Shown here piece by piece: positions 14,941 to 27,900 of a stretch of 64,000 nt of DNA. Position numbers and translations under genes: made by a program. The stretch spans positions 43,372,701 through 43,436,700 of the forward strand of contig NC_060235.2 in assembly GCF_021155775.2 (NCBI RefSeq), written 5' to 3'. Origin of the DNA: Neodiprion pinetum (Eukaryota > Arthropoda > Insecta > Hymenoptera > Diprionidae). The notes beneath the pieces are model-generated. The model saw only the letters and a program-made list of their open reading frames with translations. It searched no databases and was not told the DNA's origin. The stretch's first letter is position 1; every line of letters starts with the position of its first letter.

Positions 14941-15017
14941 GGACGGCTAGGTGGTCTAGTGGTGTAAGTCTCCGGCAAAGCATCTTTAGATACCAGGTTC
15001 AATTCTTGGCTCCGTCG
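14941..15017 (+). pseudogene. tRNA-like sequence (degenerate tRNA or SINE head)
   Basis: An A-box match (TGGTCTAGTGG at 14952-14962) is followed about 35 nt later by a B-box-like GGTTCAATTC (14997-15006). Around the B box, CCAGG and CTTGG can pair as a T-stem with one G-U pair. GACGG near the 5' end can pair with CCGTC at the 3' end, but the acceptor stem then has extra bases and no good anticodon stem forms. The A-box region resembles tRNA-Glu/Asp. A functional tRNA is unlikely; a SINE head or decayed tRNA copy is more likely. Confidence 0.45.
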
Positions 15018-15494
15018 TTAATTTTTGAATTCACCTAAATATTTGAACTTTGCACTTTCTCTAGTACAAACACCGGCATAGTTCTAGAATACGATGAGCC
15101 TTGGAAGAGTCGTCAGTCATGAAATATTTGGGCCAACGCGGGCGATCCCCGATTACTGGGCCATGGCTAATTGTGAGCTGCGTATTACGTTCTTTGTAGA
15201 AGCACATTATCTCAGAGGTACATCGCTTAGTTATGCGCTTATTGGAAAATTGGAGGAACGGGAAAAGGCGTCGGCACGGTTCTACAAGGCTTCAGCGTCG
15301 AGATCTACACGTATACACACGCGATGTACTGCCTCCCAACACAGAATGAGTCGTTTAGCAATATGGTGAGAAAAGGTTTGCCTAGTATCGCTGCATTTGA
15401 TGACTAAGAACTTGAAAACGTAGTCACACGCGACGCCGCGTGCAAACGTACCTCAGCATCGCATCGCCGTGCGCGCCGTGACTCGCGTTCGATG

Positions 15495-15513
15495 CCCCCC
15501 CCCCCCCCCCCCC
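15495..15513. repeat. poly-C run (19 C)
   Basis: An uninterrupted C19 lies in the GC-rich upstream block; a second C19 lies at 15697-15715. On the opposite strand these are G runs able to form quadruplexes. Length may be affected by assembly. Confidence 0.9.
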
Positions 15514-15696
15514 AACCTCACTCACGTCGATCTCCACCCCTCGTCCCGCAATCCTAATCAACATCTTGACGATTAGCTATTTATTTCAGTAACGCATATG
15601 TAGAGAAAAAGGACACCGAATAACAACACGTACACCTCAATTCCACCTCAGGGAACTTACGGTTCTAGGACGAAGGATGAGCGCTTTTCTCCTCTT

Positions 15697-15715
15697 CCCC
15701 CCCCCCCCCCCCCCC
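15697..15715. repeat. poly-C run (19 C)
   Basis: Second C19 run, about 200 bp from the first. Confidence 0.9.
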
Positions 15716-16499
15716 ATACCTGCCTCTCATTCCTCCATCTTTATTCAGGCGCCCGGGCAGTTTTGGCGGCAAGATCAGCGCCGCGCGTGTCACGTCGTAT
15801 GACGCGGCGCTAGTTGCGGATTCGTCGTCGATGGCGCTCCGGTAGCTCAAGCGCGCGTCACCCAGCAGCATCGGCGTCGAGCGAGGGAGAACCTGCGCGT
15901 ACTCACCCTGGCACTCGGGTGGAAGGGGCAATGTTCGATGCTTGCCGGCATCCGCTAGGCGGCACCACAGCTTCTCTCTCTGATGACGTGAGCATTTTCT
16001 AATCGGTTCGGCGCCGTAGGGGGGAGGTAGCAGGTCGCTTGGCTGCCCCTCAGAGAAGACAGACCACGGCAGCGCCACAGGGAGCTGGGGGAAATCGAGC
16101 GCGACGGGCAGGGGAGGACGTCGGTCGGGGCGGTCGACTCCCTCCTCGAGTGGGGGAAGTGACTGAGGGGAAAAACGGGGGGGGATGAGAAAAGTGAAAA
16201 GTGGGGGTAGCTGGGCGCGGCCTACGGCGCCCCGTTCGCTTGCCGCACACGATTATAAAAATAATATCAGTGTGCCGCGCTTGTCGCTAGATACCCTAGT
16301 ACTACACTGCGAGAGAGGAGGCACACGCTGTCGTTGTCACACGGTGTTGCGCCACGAAATCGTTTTACCGCAAAAATCATTCGGATTCAAAATTCAACTC
16401 GATTTCCTTCCATTCCGAAGAAAAAAAGGAAACAAGACGAAAGAAAAATCAAGGTAAAAGAAGAAAGAAGAAGAAGAAGTAGAAGAAAAAGAAGTAGAA

Positions 16500-16580
16500 G
16501 TAACAGAAGTAGAAGCAGCAGCAGCAGCGGCAGCGGCAGCGGCAGCGGCAGCAGCAGCGGCAGCGGCAGCAGCAGTAAGA
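16500..16580. repeat. AGC/GGC trinucleotide repeat
   Basis: Alternating AGC and GGC units (for example AGCAGCAGCAGCGGCAGC) follow a purine-rich AGA/GAA stretch. If within the Imp 5' UTR exon it would be transcribed, but no ATG-initiated frame makes it a credible protein. Confidence 0.85.
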
Positions 16581-16734
16581 GACGAAGAAAAAGCTGAACA
16601 GGATAGGAAAGAATATAATTCAAGGAAAAAGAAAGCACAAGAGGTACCCACAGAGTCGTGATAAATATTTTCGGACGCAAATCAAAACGAGAATCGACAC
16701 GGTACGCGCGCGCGAGTGAGAACGCCACCCTTGC

Positions 16735-16916
16735 ACACAGTCGCACGCGCTCGCACATACGCGCACACACGCGCACACACGCGCATATACACACACACGC
16801 AAGAGAAACACACGCGTGCGCGCGCCCGCTCACACGCTACACGTATACGCACGGGCGTACGCATACATATACACACAAACACACAAAGAGGCGCGCACGC
16901 ACGCACGCACGCACTC
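16735..16916. repeat. CA/CG-rich microsatellite block
   Basis: Interleaved GCACAC, CACACG and GCAC units run across this block, ending in GCACGCACGCACGCAC around 16892-16912. It produces spurious His/Thr/Arg-rich open frames. Confidence 0.85.
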
Positions 16917-17386
16917 GCATTCAGAGAGAGGCTGGCCGAAGGTGTTTTGGATTTGTAATTTGGTGCTTGGATAATACGATCGTGTATCGCCGGATCGCTG
17001 GATCGCGAGGGAACCCAGTGAAGAAATTATCGTCGTTAAACCAGTACGCTTTCCCGCGATATCGCTGGCAATCCACCATTTTGGCTCGGTCGCCGCTACC
17101 AGTTGTACTACGGGCCGCGTTTAGCTCGCTGTATGCTCCGCGCCGCACGGTCAGCAATATTAGGTATAGAGCCGATTGACAAACTACGACGAGGCTACAT
17201 CGACGAGGCTCGATCGAATATCATTCGAGAATATTTCCAACAAGAAACTCGCGCGGCCACCAACGCGAGTACTGTGTTAAGGTGGACGTATGACGTGATT
17301 ACCGAAGTGAAAGGGAAACGAAGGGAGGGTACGAGAGTGCAAGATAGATAAGGGGGAGAAAGGGATAAAGGGAGAAACAGACAGAA

Positions 17387-17406
17387 AGAGAGAGAGAGAG
17401 AGAGAG
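17387..17406. repeat. GA dinucleotide repeat
   Basis: A short (AG)n run in a longer purine-rich strand segment (about 17310-17490). Confidence 0.8.
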
Positions 17407-18302
17407 GAAGAGACGGAGAAGGAAGAATAAAGGAACGCGCGAGAGCGAGAGAAAGGTGAAAAGAGCGAGGAAGGGGTGAGGTGAAAAGGATTTCAAAGAG
17501 AGATACTTGAAGCTGGTACCTGTACAACGGTGTACCTGTGCTTCCCTCTCCATCACGTTCCTCCGACAAGACGCAGGACTTGGTTAATCACATACGTTAG
17601 CTTCGCACGCACCGCGTGTGTGTCGCAGCGCCAATTCTGTGTTTCCCTCCTAATCGTAAGCAGACGTAACTCTGTTGGTCGTCGTCTCCAAAGATTCCAC
17701 CGCAACGCAAAAGTGTCACGTGTTCCAACTGCTCTTTCCCTCGAAATTCCAATTTTAACGGAACACGCATTCGCCTGTGCATATGTGTATACACGCGTGT
17801 ACATATGATTTCAAAAACTACCGGTAACTACCTCCTTCCTCCTGTGATTTTGTGACCTCGTATTATTTGATTTTAAACAAAAGACTGTACTGCACAGGGT
17901 GAATATTATTATTATATTATACTGTAGGAAGATTGAAATAAAGAATCCAAGGAGTACGGGAAAACGGTGAATAAAAGTAAATAGCAGATCAAAGGATAAG
18001 ATCGAGTGATGAAAGAAATTTTACATAATGAAGTGAAAATCAAGAATAATATAAATACCGAAAAATAGAGGCAGTATATAGTGTCTTGGCTCCAAAACTC
18101 CTAACACTGCTCGTTTACTTTATACATCGCATAATAATTAGAAAGAAAAAAAACCGTAATAACGTCACTCATATTGATACAAAACGACTTGGTTCGTGAA
18201 TTTACTGATTAATTCCAAGTTAAACGTTAAAATACATATACTTTACTTCAGGTACCTGTAATTATCTACGGAAAAAAATCTGTGTTGTGTTTTTGTTTTC
18301 AG

Positions 18303-18563
18303 TTCGTTGCTAATAAATCCAGTGAGTGCCAGTGCATATTCTACCTCAAAGTTAGCGACAGCTAACGAAAACTTGAATCAATTGAACGTAAGATATAAAT
18401 TATATATATACACATATACATAAATATATGCGTATATATATATAACAAATATATATATACATTGTGTATACATTATATGTATATATATATATAAATTTAT
18501 ACATCGAAAGGTTACTATTACTGTACATATTGTTTCGTGTAAACTTATATTAGTAAAAGAGCT
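18303..18563 (+). other. Imp: Imp 5' UTR part of the first coding exon
   Basis: A strong acceptor (pyrimidine-rich tract ending TTTTGTTTTCAG) ends at 18302, so an exon probably begins at 18303 and runs into the ATG at 18564. The segment contains TA/CA microsatellite DNA and two five-codon upstream ORFs (18428-18445 and 18477-18494). An internal GTAAGA donor-like site at 18388 and a TATTAG acceptor-like site ending at 18553 could remove both uORFs as a 166-nt intron. Exon boundaries are inferred from splice signals only. Confidence 0.55.
18399..18500. repeat. TA/CA-rich microsatellite in the Imp 5' UTR exon
   Basis: Interrupted TATATA and CATATA runs lie about 65-165 bp before the Imp start codon. 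They contain two ATG triplets that open five-codon uORFs. Confidence 0.8.
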
Positions 18564-18652
18564 ATGTCCATGGATAAATTTGGCGACTCTGGAATGCTTC
18601 AAAAGGATATGGAACGATTGGATATCGAGGATCGCAACGGCGATGGCCAAAG
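18564..18652 (+). CDS. Imp: Imp coding exon 1 (N-terminal leader)
   Basis: The exon encodes 29 residues plus two bases of codon 30, from [10 protein letters not shown] to RNGDGQ, and is Met/Asp/Glu-rich with no recognisable domain. It ends AG|GTAAAC, phase 2. The next recognised coding exon begins with a single C after CAG, which completes AGC (Ser), so phase and residue fit exactly. An in-frame TAA at 18540-18542 supports the ATG at 18564 as start; a second in-frame Met is two codons on, at 18570. Assignment to Imp rests on phase, strand and order across a 35-kb intron, so it is less certain than the later exons. It may be one of several alternative first exons, because the RRM1 of longer IGF2BPs is not encoded here. 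Confidence 0.75.
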
Positions 18653-21600
18653 GTAAACTAAAATCGTACCAACACTAAATACCCCTCCCCCTACAAAAAA
18701 AAAAAAAAATAAATAAACAAAAAAAAAACAAAACAGACAGAAAAAAATTCCCGCCCATATTACACCGACTCAATCAGGTCCGCGATATTCCAGATTATAT
18801 ACCTATAATTTTGACTTAATGCTAACACGAGCTCGACAAAAAGCAGGATAAAGTAAATAGGAGTCTATGTGTATTGAAAAATGTATATTCATGTCTGTGT
18901 GTGCGAAACTTCCAAAAAAAGTTGTTGAATTTCGTTTCGAAGTTATAAAGTTGGGTTTGTACATTATTACATATTCATGAAAATTGACGGAGTGCAAGCT
19001 TCGAGGTCCCCGGACAGTTTATAAAGGAGTTTTCCAAGAATCATTTTTTGTTTATGTTCAAAACTTGACCAAAGTTTGCAAAACGCATTGGCCCTATACC
19101 GTCGCACCCGCAGAATTTTCCCCTTGATCGTGATGGTGCCACCTTAAAATTACAACCACTTGTAACAAAGCCCTAACGGATCACGATTATTTTTCATAAA
19201 GATTGCAATATTCGGAGCTGAAGAATTAAAAAGTAAATCATAATGATTGCAGTGATAGTTACCATATTAACAGCGATCTCTATATAGACGGCAATTATAA
19301 TCAGGGATTTTGGGATTCAACACAAAGTAAAATTTCAAGTGCGAGGAAAATCCGTTTATTTTTGCGATACATGCATGTACACACGCATAAGTGAGTTTTC
19401 TTGACTGGATTCTCGCTTATGAGCGTTGAGTTAATGGTGATATTAAACTTCAGCTACTCAAGCTGTCATTTGCTTCGACCTAAAATAACATTCGATATCC
19501 ACCGGGTTTCGAAAAGCGGCATGCACCCGAAAGAAAATTACAAGTGTGTCCGACAGCGGCCATCTTGATTCTGCGCCACGTTCTAATCCGCCCAACGAAT
19601 ATCGCAAAATGGAATTCTGATTTCGGTGTTGCGAATTTTAAATTGTCGGATGTCATTTCAAGCCAAAAATTTTTATCGAACGCATGATTTTTCCGATTAA
19701 GAATTAGATAAATACCTGTTGATTGCGGAGAATTTATCCTGCGCGGAAATTACTTGTACACGCAGTCCGCTGTATATGATTGCAAAATAAAAGAAAAAAA
19801 AAACGGGTTGGCTCTTAATGCGAGATTAGAAATTGAAGCCGAAGCTTAGAAATAACCCCACCCTGTTGCTTCAAGTGTATGACGTGTCTCTGTGTACAAA
19901 GCGTTGAATTTTACGAAAATTTCCAAACAGGTATATCGATTATTCTCGATACATTTATGATCCTCTTTTTTCGTTGGATCTTTGTGAATAGAATTAACGC
20001 CTACATGGAAAGAATAGTTTGCAATAATTGTTAATATTGCTTGATACTGTTGGATTTCTTAATTGGCTCTGACGATCTCCGTACCACTAATTTCGCACCT
20101 TTGTCATTTTCAATCACGCATGATTTTTGCCGGCCTTCCCCGTCGTATAAGTCTCCACACTCGCAGCTCATTTTTACTACTACCTGTAATCGAATTACCA
20201 CTTGATGTACGAATATTCTTACAATTAGTCTTAGGCCTTATTCTCGTATGGATCCAAAGAGTTTTTTGATATTTTTGTTCAGCTTTGCAAGTAGAATTGC
20301 GCCAACTGGAGAATTTTCACGCCATTGCTGCGTTGGTTTGATATTGATGAAAAAATGTAAAAATCTTACTCGGTCGGTAAGGACTCACTGTAGCATCCTC
20401 TTGACGACAAAAAACAAACCTCTGTCCAATATGCAGCGCACCACTTTCTCGCGAGAGTCGAGCCTCCCCCCGCCACTGGTACCTACCTACTTCTTACGTA
20501 ACATCGCCGCATGGTGTGTTATTCAACGAATGTTCGACACCGCGTATCAACCATCGGCGTTCTTGACGAAAATTAGGAGGATCGAGAAACAGACGACAGA
20601 GAGTGAAGTGAATAGACAATTACCAGTTCCTGCAACTATGCTTATGATACCCAGATAAAGTTTTGTGCAAAGCCAATTACCGTTACAAGGTACAAACGCA
20701 TCCGCATATTCGAAGATACGTAGGTTTATAGGTACGAATATTACGTATAATTTTACACAGTAAGCAGTGACACAGAAAAAGATACGGCCAATTTCAAGGA
20801 ACACAGCATATCACGATTCTGTGTTGGCGACTCGCAAATCTTGTCTGGCGCAAGAGTCATCAATACCTTACGTAACATCACCGACAAACGACCGACCGAC
20901 CGGCCGAAGGACCGCGTAAATTTTTTTTTTTCCTTTTAGCTCTCATTCCTTTGATGACTTTTCTTTTCTTTCCGTACGGCTTATGTATGCGGTATACATA
21001 TGGGGCTCATTGTCAGCGTTACCTGCTAGTTTTGGAGTAAAGTTGGCCACTCGTACGTTCCGTCCAACAGCGCACGCTACAGAAGTTCACAAGTGGCTAA
21101 CTAATTTCTATGTGGGTACTGCAGCTATCGTAATCCGTTTTTATACACGATTTGAGAGGGAAAAAAAGTAACAACAAGAACGGAAATAAAAAATTATTCT
21201 TTCGTAATGGAGTAGGTTTGGAAATTTTTTGAAGTAGAAGAATGACTTTTGATTAGAAAATGATTCTCATTTCCTATTTTCATTCCTATTTTTCAGTGTC
21301 GTCATTTTTTTTGTATTGTCCACAACCGCGCTCAATGCTGGACTTGTTTTTTTTTCTTCTTTTTTTTTTGTATCTTGTAATTATACAATAGCAACCCGTT
21401 TATTTTGCTGACCAAGATCAATCCTGCTTCACTGACCGTTCCCGCGTTACAAAACATCTGTCGCAGTCACCAAAGAGTACGGGTATATACATGTCGATCC
21501 TTGCTCCTTCTCCTTAACCATGTACAAGAATCGTGCGAAACAGCGAACCCACCTTCAATTTCTGTGATGCTGATGCTGATGCTGATGCTGTATTCCTATA

Positions 21601-22031
21601 ATATAACTTGATATCACCATCCATGCTAAAAGTATAGTTACAATTGCGATGCGAATCATATGCATGTACAGGATAGAAATCTGTATATGGTCGGATTTCA
21701 TTTTTGTGCTCGTGCGTATGCCAACGTGCATGGTCTCTATATCTTATACTAGACCGTGAGGAAGTTCACAGTTGTCAGATAGCCCAGTGTAGGTATTTTA
21801 GATACCTTAGAAGTAGGCAAGCACGGACACGTTCTTTGAGCGAAATGTCGAACACTGTATGTAGAATTGTGCAGCAGAAAGAACGGTTGTGTATAATGCC
21901 ATTTTGCAATAGCAGTATCATGTAGGTACGTACCTAAGTAAAGATTATCCCAGGTACAGTATTTTCCCACATGACATGCACTCAATAATTTCCCATATTC
22001 CTAACTTTTTCTTTCCCCTTCATATAGTTGA

Positions 22032-22117
<86 letters not shown>

Positions 22118-24924
22118 CCTCCCTCTCTCTCTCTCCCCGACTCTCTCCCGCGCTCACTCGCTCACTCGTGTCACACGTGGCACAACGCTTCTCGTTATCG
22201 CGTCCCTAGGCCTGGCGTCACAGGGGCCGCCGTAATGGCGTCGGGTTGTTCCACCACTGGGTCGGCCACAACGCCGAATTCCGCGAGCCCCGCGACGAAC
22301 CGATGTCGGGAGGAGTGCTGGATGCCAGATCGACCTGGCACTTGCCGCCGAGTCGGATACCAGGCAAAGCGTTTTCCGCACCAATATGGCGAACGAACGA
22401 ATATGCTCACCTCGTGCTGTAGGCACGATTCCTCCTCTGACTGGATTTTCACCGTATATATTTTCGCCTTTCTTTCCCATAACCTTGTCGTATAACTCGC
22501 TATTCAAATATCGCAGCGGATATATCGCCCGGGTGTGATGTAGATGAAGAGATCGTTTGCAAGGGATTCATTGTTATTCCGTGAAAACGTATTTTTCGTC
22601 ACTAAATAATGTGTGGGCGTATGTAATACACCGTATCACATACTGGTTAGTCAATGCCCATCTGAAAAATGTCAGAAAATCGAAATTGTGTAACCGTCAG
22701 CGCATGATCTAATTATAAACGTGACAAAACAACATCAAATTTGATAGCCCTTGACTTGTTTTCGAGTTTGCAGTTTCTATCGTAAATTAAAGTCTTGCGA
22801 ATACTAGTGTACGTACGCAACTGAAGAATTTTTATTCGACTTCTACTCGAATACAATTTCTGAGAATTGAATTCGGGCAGAACAATCAGGTTATTGGATA
22901 AATTCAGGAGAATTTTCCTTAAAACGCACCCAAGTCTTGTTGAACATATTTCGTTCTAGGTCTTTTGGTATGACGGTTTTATAAGTTATGTATATGCCGA
23001 GAAACCTTTTGAGCTGTGATTACTATACAGTCCATGACTATTTTTATTTTCTACAACGGTCGAAAGATTTTGTTCTTGCTACAAAATGAAAATTAGTTTT
23101 GTAACTGTAACCGGCAAAATTAGTATGTGTAGCTATTCCCGTAGATTTTGGTCCCGCTATCAATATTTTTTTTTTTTTTTTTTGCAACTATTAATCTGAT
23201 TTGATGCTGTTGCAAGAATAAATTGATGTGAAGACCTCATTTTATATACTGAAAGAATTTAGTGAACCGAACGAATAAACTTAATGTTGTAATGACCAGA
23301 GAACGTAGTATTGTTAACTACAATTATACCAAATATTTACTTCTACCACATTCCTTTGCAATTTAGTAAATATTGAAATGGTTGTTGTAACGATACCCAT
23401 TCCACTAGAATTTTCCAGTACCTAAGTGTAAAAAATGAAATTATACGTTTATTAAAATATCAAAATAATATACGACATTTGTCCATTATAATTTACTGAC
23501 CTAATATTATTTATATAGTAACAATAAGTTGTGTAGTCTTATTGTTAGATTCATACTTGTCGAAACGTTCTGAAACTTTGCAAGTTATATGAAATGATCG
23601 CAAGTTCTACACCGAAACCGTCATTTCTATGTGTGCATTGAGATTAAACAGCAAATGAGTATAATGACAAATGTAAATTGGAGATAAAAGTGTAAACTTT
23701 GATGTCCGTTAATATTTTAGAAGGCAAACGCTACCGGGATCCCCATTTCTGGGGTTCTTATTTTCTCCACGGACGCAAGTTGACGCTGAGCAACAAAGAA
23801 CGAAACAAGTTTTTCCGAGATACCGACCATACTTAGTCAATTCGTGGAATTTCCTATGCAAATGTCTGGTCACATATGTGTATAAAGCGGCGCAAATAGA
23901 ACTCCGATTGTATAAAAATAAAGCGCCGAAGTCGACATCGTTATTAATAGTGTTAAGAAAATACACCGTATTTGTAGTATCACCGTTTTCTGTCACATAA
24001 CCGGGAAAGTTGATAAGTCACAGGCTTCGGTGTAAAAATGAATTTTCACTGTGAAACTAGCAGTAGACTTATCGTTAGCGTACGAAGGGTTGAATTGGTT
24101 TGTGGACGGCGAAAAAGATTATTAAATTCTTCTAACCGCTGCGCCGAATAGAATAATTTTTAAAATCATGCGTGACGGTTACACTTTGTTTTTACTTCGC
24201 GTCGTGAACAATATAAAACTTTCGTTTCAAGCACAGAAATGTCAGCACGTAACGTATGATTCCCGTTAGTTTTTTTCAAATCTGAATACGGATTATACTG
24301 TTGAAGGTTATTAAACATGAGCGCAAACGAAGTAAAACCAGTGAGATTAACAACTCAACTTTAGCCGCAACTGCAGGAAAATACGTAGACCTGTGTCCTG
24401 TCGATCTACTATTAAAAGAAACTTTGCTGTCGTGACATGGCCGCCATTACAAAACTTAAATAGCTCAGAACGATACTATGCAAGCAAGTCGGAATTCGGT
24501 TCGATTGAATGAAAATTTCCAGCATCTCGAAGTTGATGAGTACATCGTGATTACACCTGTATGTGAATTTGGCTCTTGGGCGGCGTCTACGAAGATTCAT
24601 AATGTTGTTGCGGTGCACAAACATGCGCAGATCTACACCTAAGTACACTGATAAAAGAATTTATTTACCGTTAACAAACGTATATTTGAACATGGTGAAA
24701 TAAAATTTTCGTTATTATTATAAATTTTAGCTGAGCCAAATATGATTTGTTATCTGTTAACAAATTTCTATATCGATCGTTATTTGGCTCAGCTAAAATT
24801 TTATAATAATAACGAAACATTTATTTTGCACATATCCAAACATACGTTCGTTAACAGTGAATAAACTTTTTTCTCGGTGTATATCCATACCTGTACTCTT
24901 ACCTATACCTAGACGAGTATATGC

Positions 24925-24998
<74 letters not shown>

Positions 24999-27900
24999 GC
25001 CACACGCACGCACGTGTATGCATAGGTACCGACGTATGTACAGTGGCTCGAAGAAGTCTCGCAGGGCTTGAGGGATTCCACTCCTATGCGTGTCCCAAGC
25101 GAAGCGAACGGTATATTATACTTACGTACCTGTGAATTATCCAACAGACTAGACCTAGCCTTAGACACAGAAGGCCCCGAACCCTACAAGAAGTTTTTCG
25201 GGTCACTGTACGTACGGAGAGACGAGCACAACGGTACAAGGTCCCGACCAACTCGTGTAAAGTCACTCTATACGCGCCGCATGTTAGGTATATTCTGCCT
25301 GTATGTACAGATATCCCCATATAGCAGCTAGAAACTTGCACGGATGCGGCACGCTACTGACGATGAAAAGACGCGCGGCTATTTCCCAAATCTACTAACT
25401 TTTGAAAAAACATACGACAGTTCCCTGACAGAACAGAGTCAAACGCTGCCCGCTCTCTGCTTCGAAAAATTTTCGGCTACTTTCGAAAACTTTCCTCCCA
25501 CCCGTCGCACGTTGCAAGTTTCGATAGCTTTGTCTAGATTGTAGATTATACCGTTCGTAGACTTGCACCGATTGCGAGGTCACCTCTACGCCTGCGCCGG
25601 AGCCGCGGCGTTAAAACCGTATTGAAGTGAGCTCGAGGAGCTCGTGGGTAGCAGGTACGATCCAATGCAGTTCAATCTGCAATGCAATCCCCATACGGTA
25701 AAATCTCTGCAAAGCTTTGAAATCCAGGCACGATGACAACTATCATTCACATCGTCGATCGCTTGGTTCGGCATCGGTGTCGGCTGGATCGAGAATATTG
25801 AATAAATTCTGGATCATCGCATCGCGTGCAATGTAATGCGCACATCGCGTAAACGAACTAGGTTCGCCTCCTCTGTGTCATGTACGCATAACCGCCCGCC
25901 CTAGGTACACCGTATGGTATTAGCTTCAGGGAACTTGAAATTCCATTTACTCGACGCCCGCCGCGGGTTCCACCTAGCATTACAATCTATGCGGCCATCT
26001 TGCAGGAAAAAGCGACACGCGCGTCATCACCTTGGCGTAGAAACGCGTCAATCCGCAGGGAAAGAGCTCAGGAGTCCGTCTAACAGGTCGGCCGATAATT
26101 GGCGAACCGTTAGAGACGCGGAAATTGATCGCCTCGGATACGGAAGCTGGCAAGAGCCGTAGCATCGACTAGTCGACTCGTCGTTATTGGGTGTGTTTTG
26201 TTTCGAAATTAGGCAGGTTGGCTCGCGGGAAAATGCGTGCAAGCCTACTTGCTGACGTTCGAGGGCGACCCGCCGCGGCATACGTCGAGTCGTACGTCAG
26301 ACGGTGGCGCCGCATGTTCGTAGCTCTATCTTTTGGTCGGTTGACGCGGCAGATCCTCCCGCAACTGTCGGTAATGCTGTCGCCCTTTCCATAAACCAGA
26401 AATCGAAAGGTTTTGTCGGGAACGAGCTTTTGCCCGACTCCTTCCTCCGATCCACATAATCTCGCCGCGCACTTTCCTCACAACCGGCATTTATGCGTAG
26501 TCATCGATAATGTCAACCGTGATTTCAATTCCCATTGTTTCAATATCCCATCCCCTGTAGTGGGTTTCGCATACTCGTTACACCGAGTGAAAAATTTCAC
26601 TTGTTTCGAGTTACCGGATTGAAATTCTAGTCGAATACCTACCGTATCGTTACAATATAACGGTTGAAATGTTACTATCGTTACAAGAAAATGTGGTAGA
26701 AACGACTATTTGGTGTGGTTATAGTTATAGATACTATATTTTCTGGTTATTGCAATGGTGAATCTCTCGGTTCAATTAATTACCTATAATATACCTATAT
26801 AATATAATACCTATATAACAAGGCCTCAACGTCTATTGTTGAATCAGCTCCAAATTGTTGCAAAAGTTACAAAAAAAATTTATAATACGTGTCTATAATA
26901 AAAAAAAATCGTCGCACACAAGGCACGCATCCTAGATCATCTGCAGGTTACGGCTATAACAAAACTCATGAATATTTTTTTATGCGCAATACTGCCGCAT
27001 TTTTCGGTTATTGTAACCAATTAATATAGTCAAGAACTGTTCAGTAACTACACTAGAAGTAACTTCCAGAGTGTACCTCTTCTCCGTCAGTATTCGATTC
27101 TCGCTGCCTCTCTCTATCTGTCTCTATCTATTCATCTCTCTTTCTCTCCCGCGCCGGAATTGTGTCCCATATCGAGAAATCTGGACCAATGCAACTTCTT
27201 TTACTGTCCGTTTTTTCTATAATCCATCTACCGATCTCCTCCCCGAATACGAATTCTCTTTAACTGACTTTTCGACTTTAATGTCCCGAAATTTTTACAC
27301 TCACAATGTAACCTCTAAGTTCTGAAAGATTTTCAAAAAATGACGCATCTTTAGAAAGTTAAACGAAATAAACAAAGACGGTAATTTTTTCACCAGTTAA
27401 CCGCGTTCGCGCATCATCAACATAAACCGATTTCTTGCTACATTACATGCAGAGAACACCTTATGTCATTCGTTACACAATCAACATTCACAATATTACA
27501 CTTTACTATTTCTTTACGCTACAGCTATCTTAGCTGCCGCGCGGATCTTTCACATTTTGTCAACTTCGCCTATTGCAGCGTTAATTCTTTCAACCGTTCT
27601 GACGAGGATCGTAATTTACGATTCTCTCGTCAGTATCTACCGGCCTCGTAAAATGTCACTTATCGCGACTGCTACCAAAGCCTCGTACGCGGCACCGATG
27701 CAAAAATGTGGCAATCAGCGCAATTTAACGTGCAATGCCGGAAAAAACTATCTACAAAATTTTTTGTACCATGCGAAAATGATGCATGGATCTAGCGAAT
27801 GATCATAGGTTTAATCAGTATCGTGGATTGCAGATGCGAATGTACACCAAGTATACCTATTCGTTTCTAACCTATACGGTAGAAACTCTGACTAGGTAGA

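Larger units (their letters stand above)
15420..17800 (+). promoter_or_regulatory. GC/CpG-rich block upstream of Imp, candidate promoter and first non-coding exon
   Basis: This block is richer in G+C and CpG than its surroundings and packed with simple repeats: two C19 runs, AGC/GGC repeats (16518-16577), CA/CG repeats (about 16735-16915) and GA repeats (17387-17406). A TATAAAA lies at 16254-16260. A TCAGT initiator-like word at 16267 is only about 13 nt downstream, closer than normal TATA-to-start spacing. It lies 0.5-2.5 kb before the 5' UTR exon. Long open frames here come from the repeats (His/Thr/Arg or Ser/Gly/Arg) and are not genes. The start site and first donor cannot be fixed by eye. 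Confidence 0.4.

Noticed and set aside
15665..16078. A 137-codon minus-strand Pro/Ser/Arg-rich frame in the GC-rich block
   Set aside because: It overlaps a C19 run, has no domain or splice context, and GC-rich DNA gives such frames by chance.
16254..16271. TATAAAA with TCAGT as a complete core promoter
   Set aside because: Spacing of about 13 nt is too short for the pair to work together; kept only as a TATA candidate.
16334..16597. An SR-like Arg/Ser/Gly-rich frame
   Set aside because: It has no ATG before the repeat and comes from purine-rich plus AGC/GGC repeats in the likely 5' UTR.
16658..17179. A 173-codon His/Thr/Arg-rich frame
   Set aside because: Produced by the CA/CG microsatellite; the non-repeat end has no protein character.
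22028..22495. A Ser/Leu-repeat frame of 155 codons
   Set aside because: Translation of the CT microsatellite.
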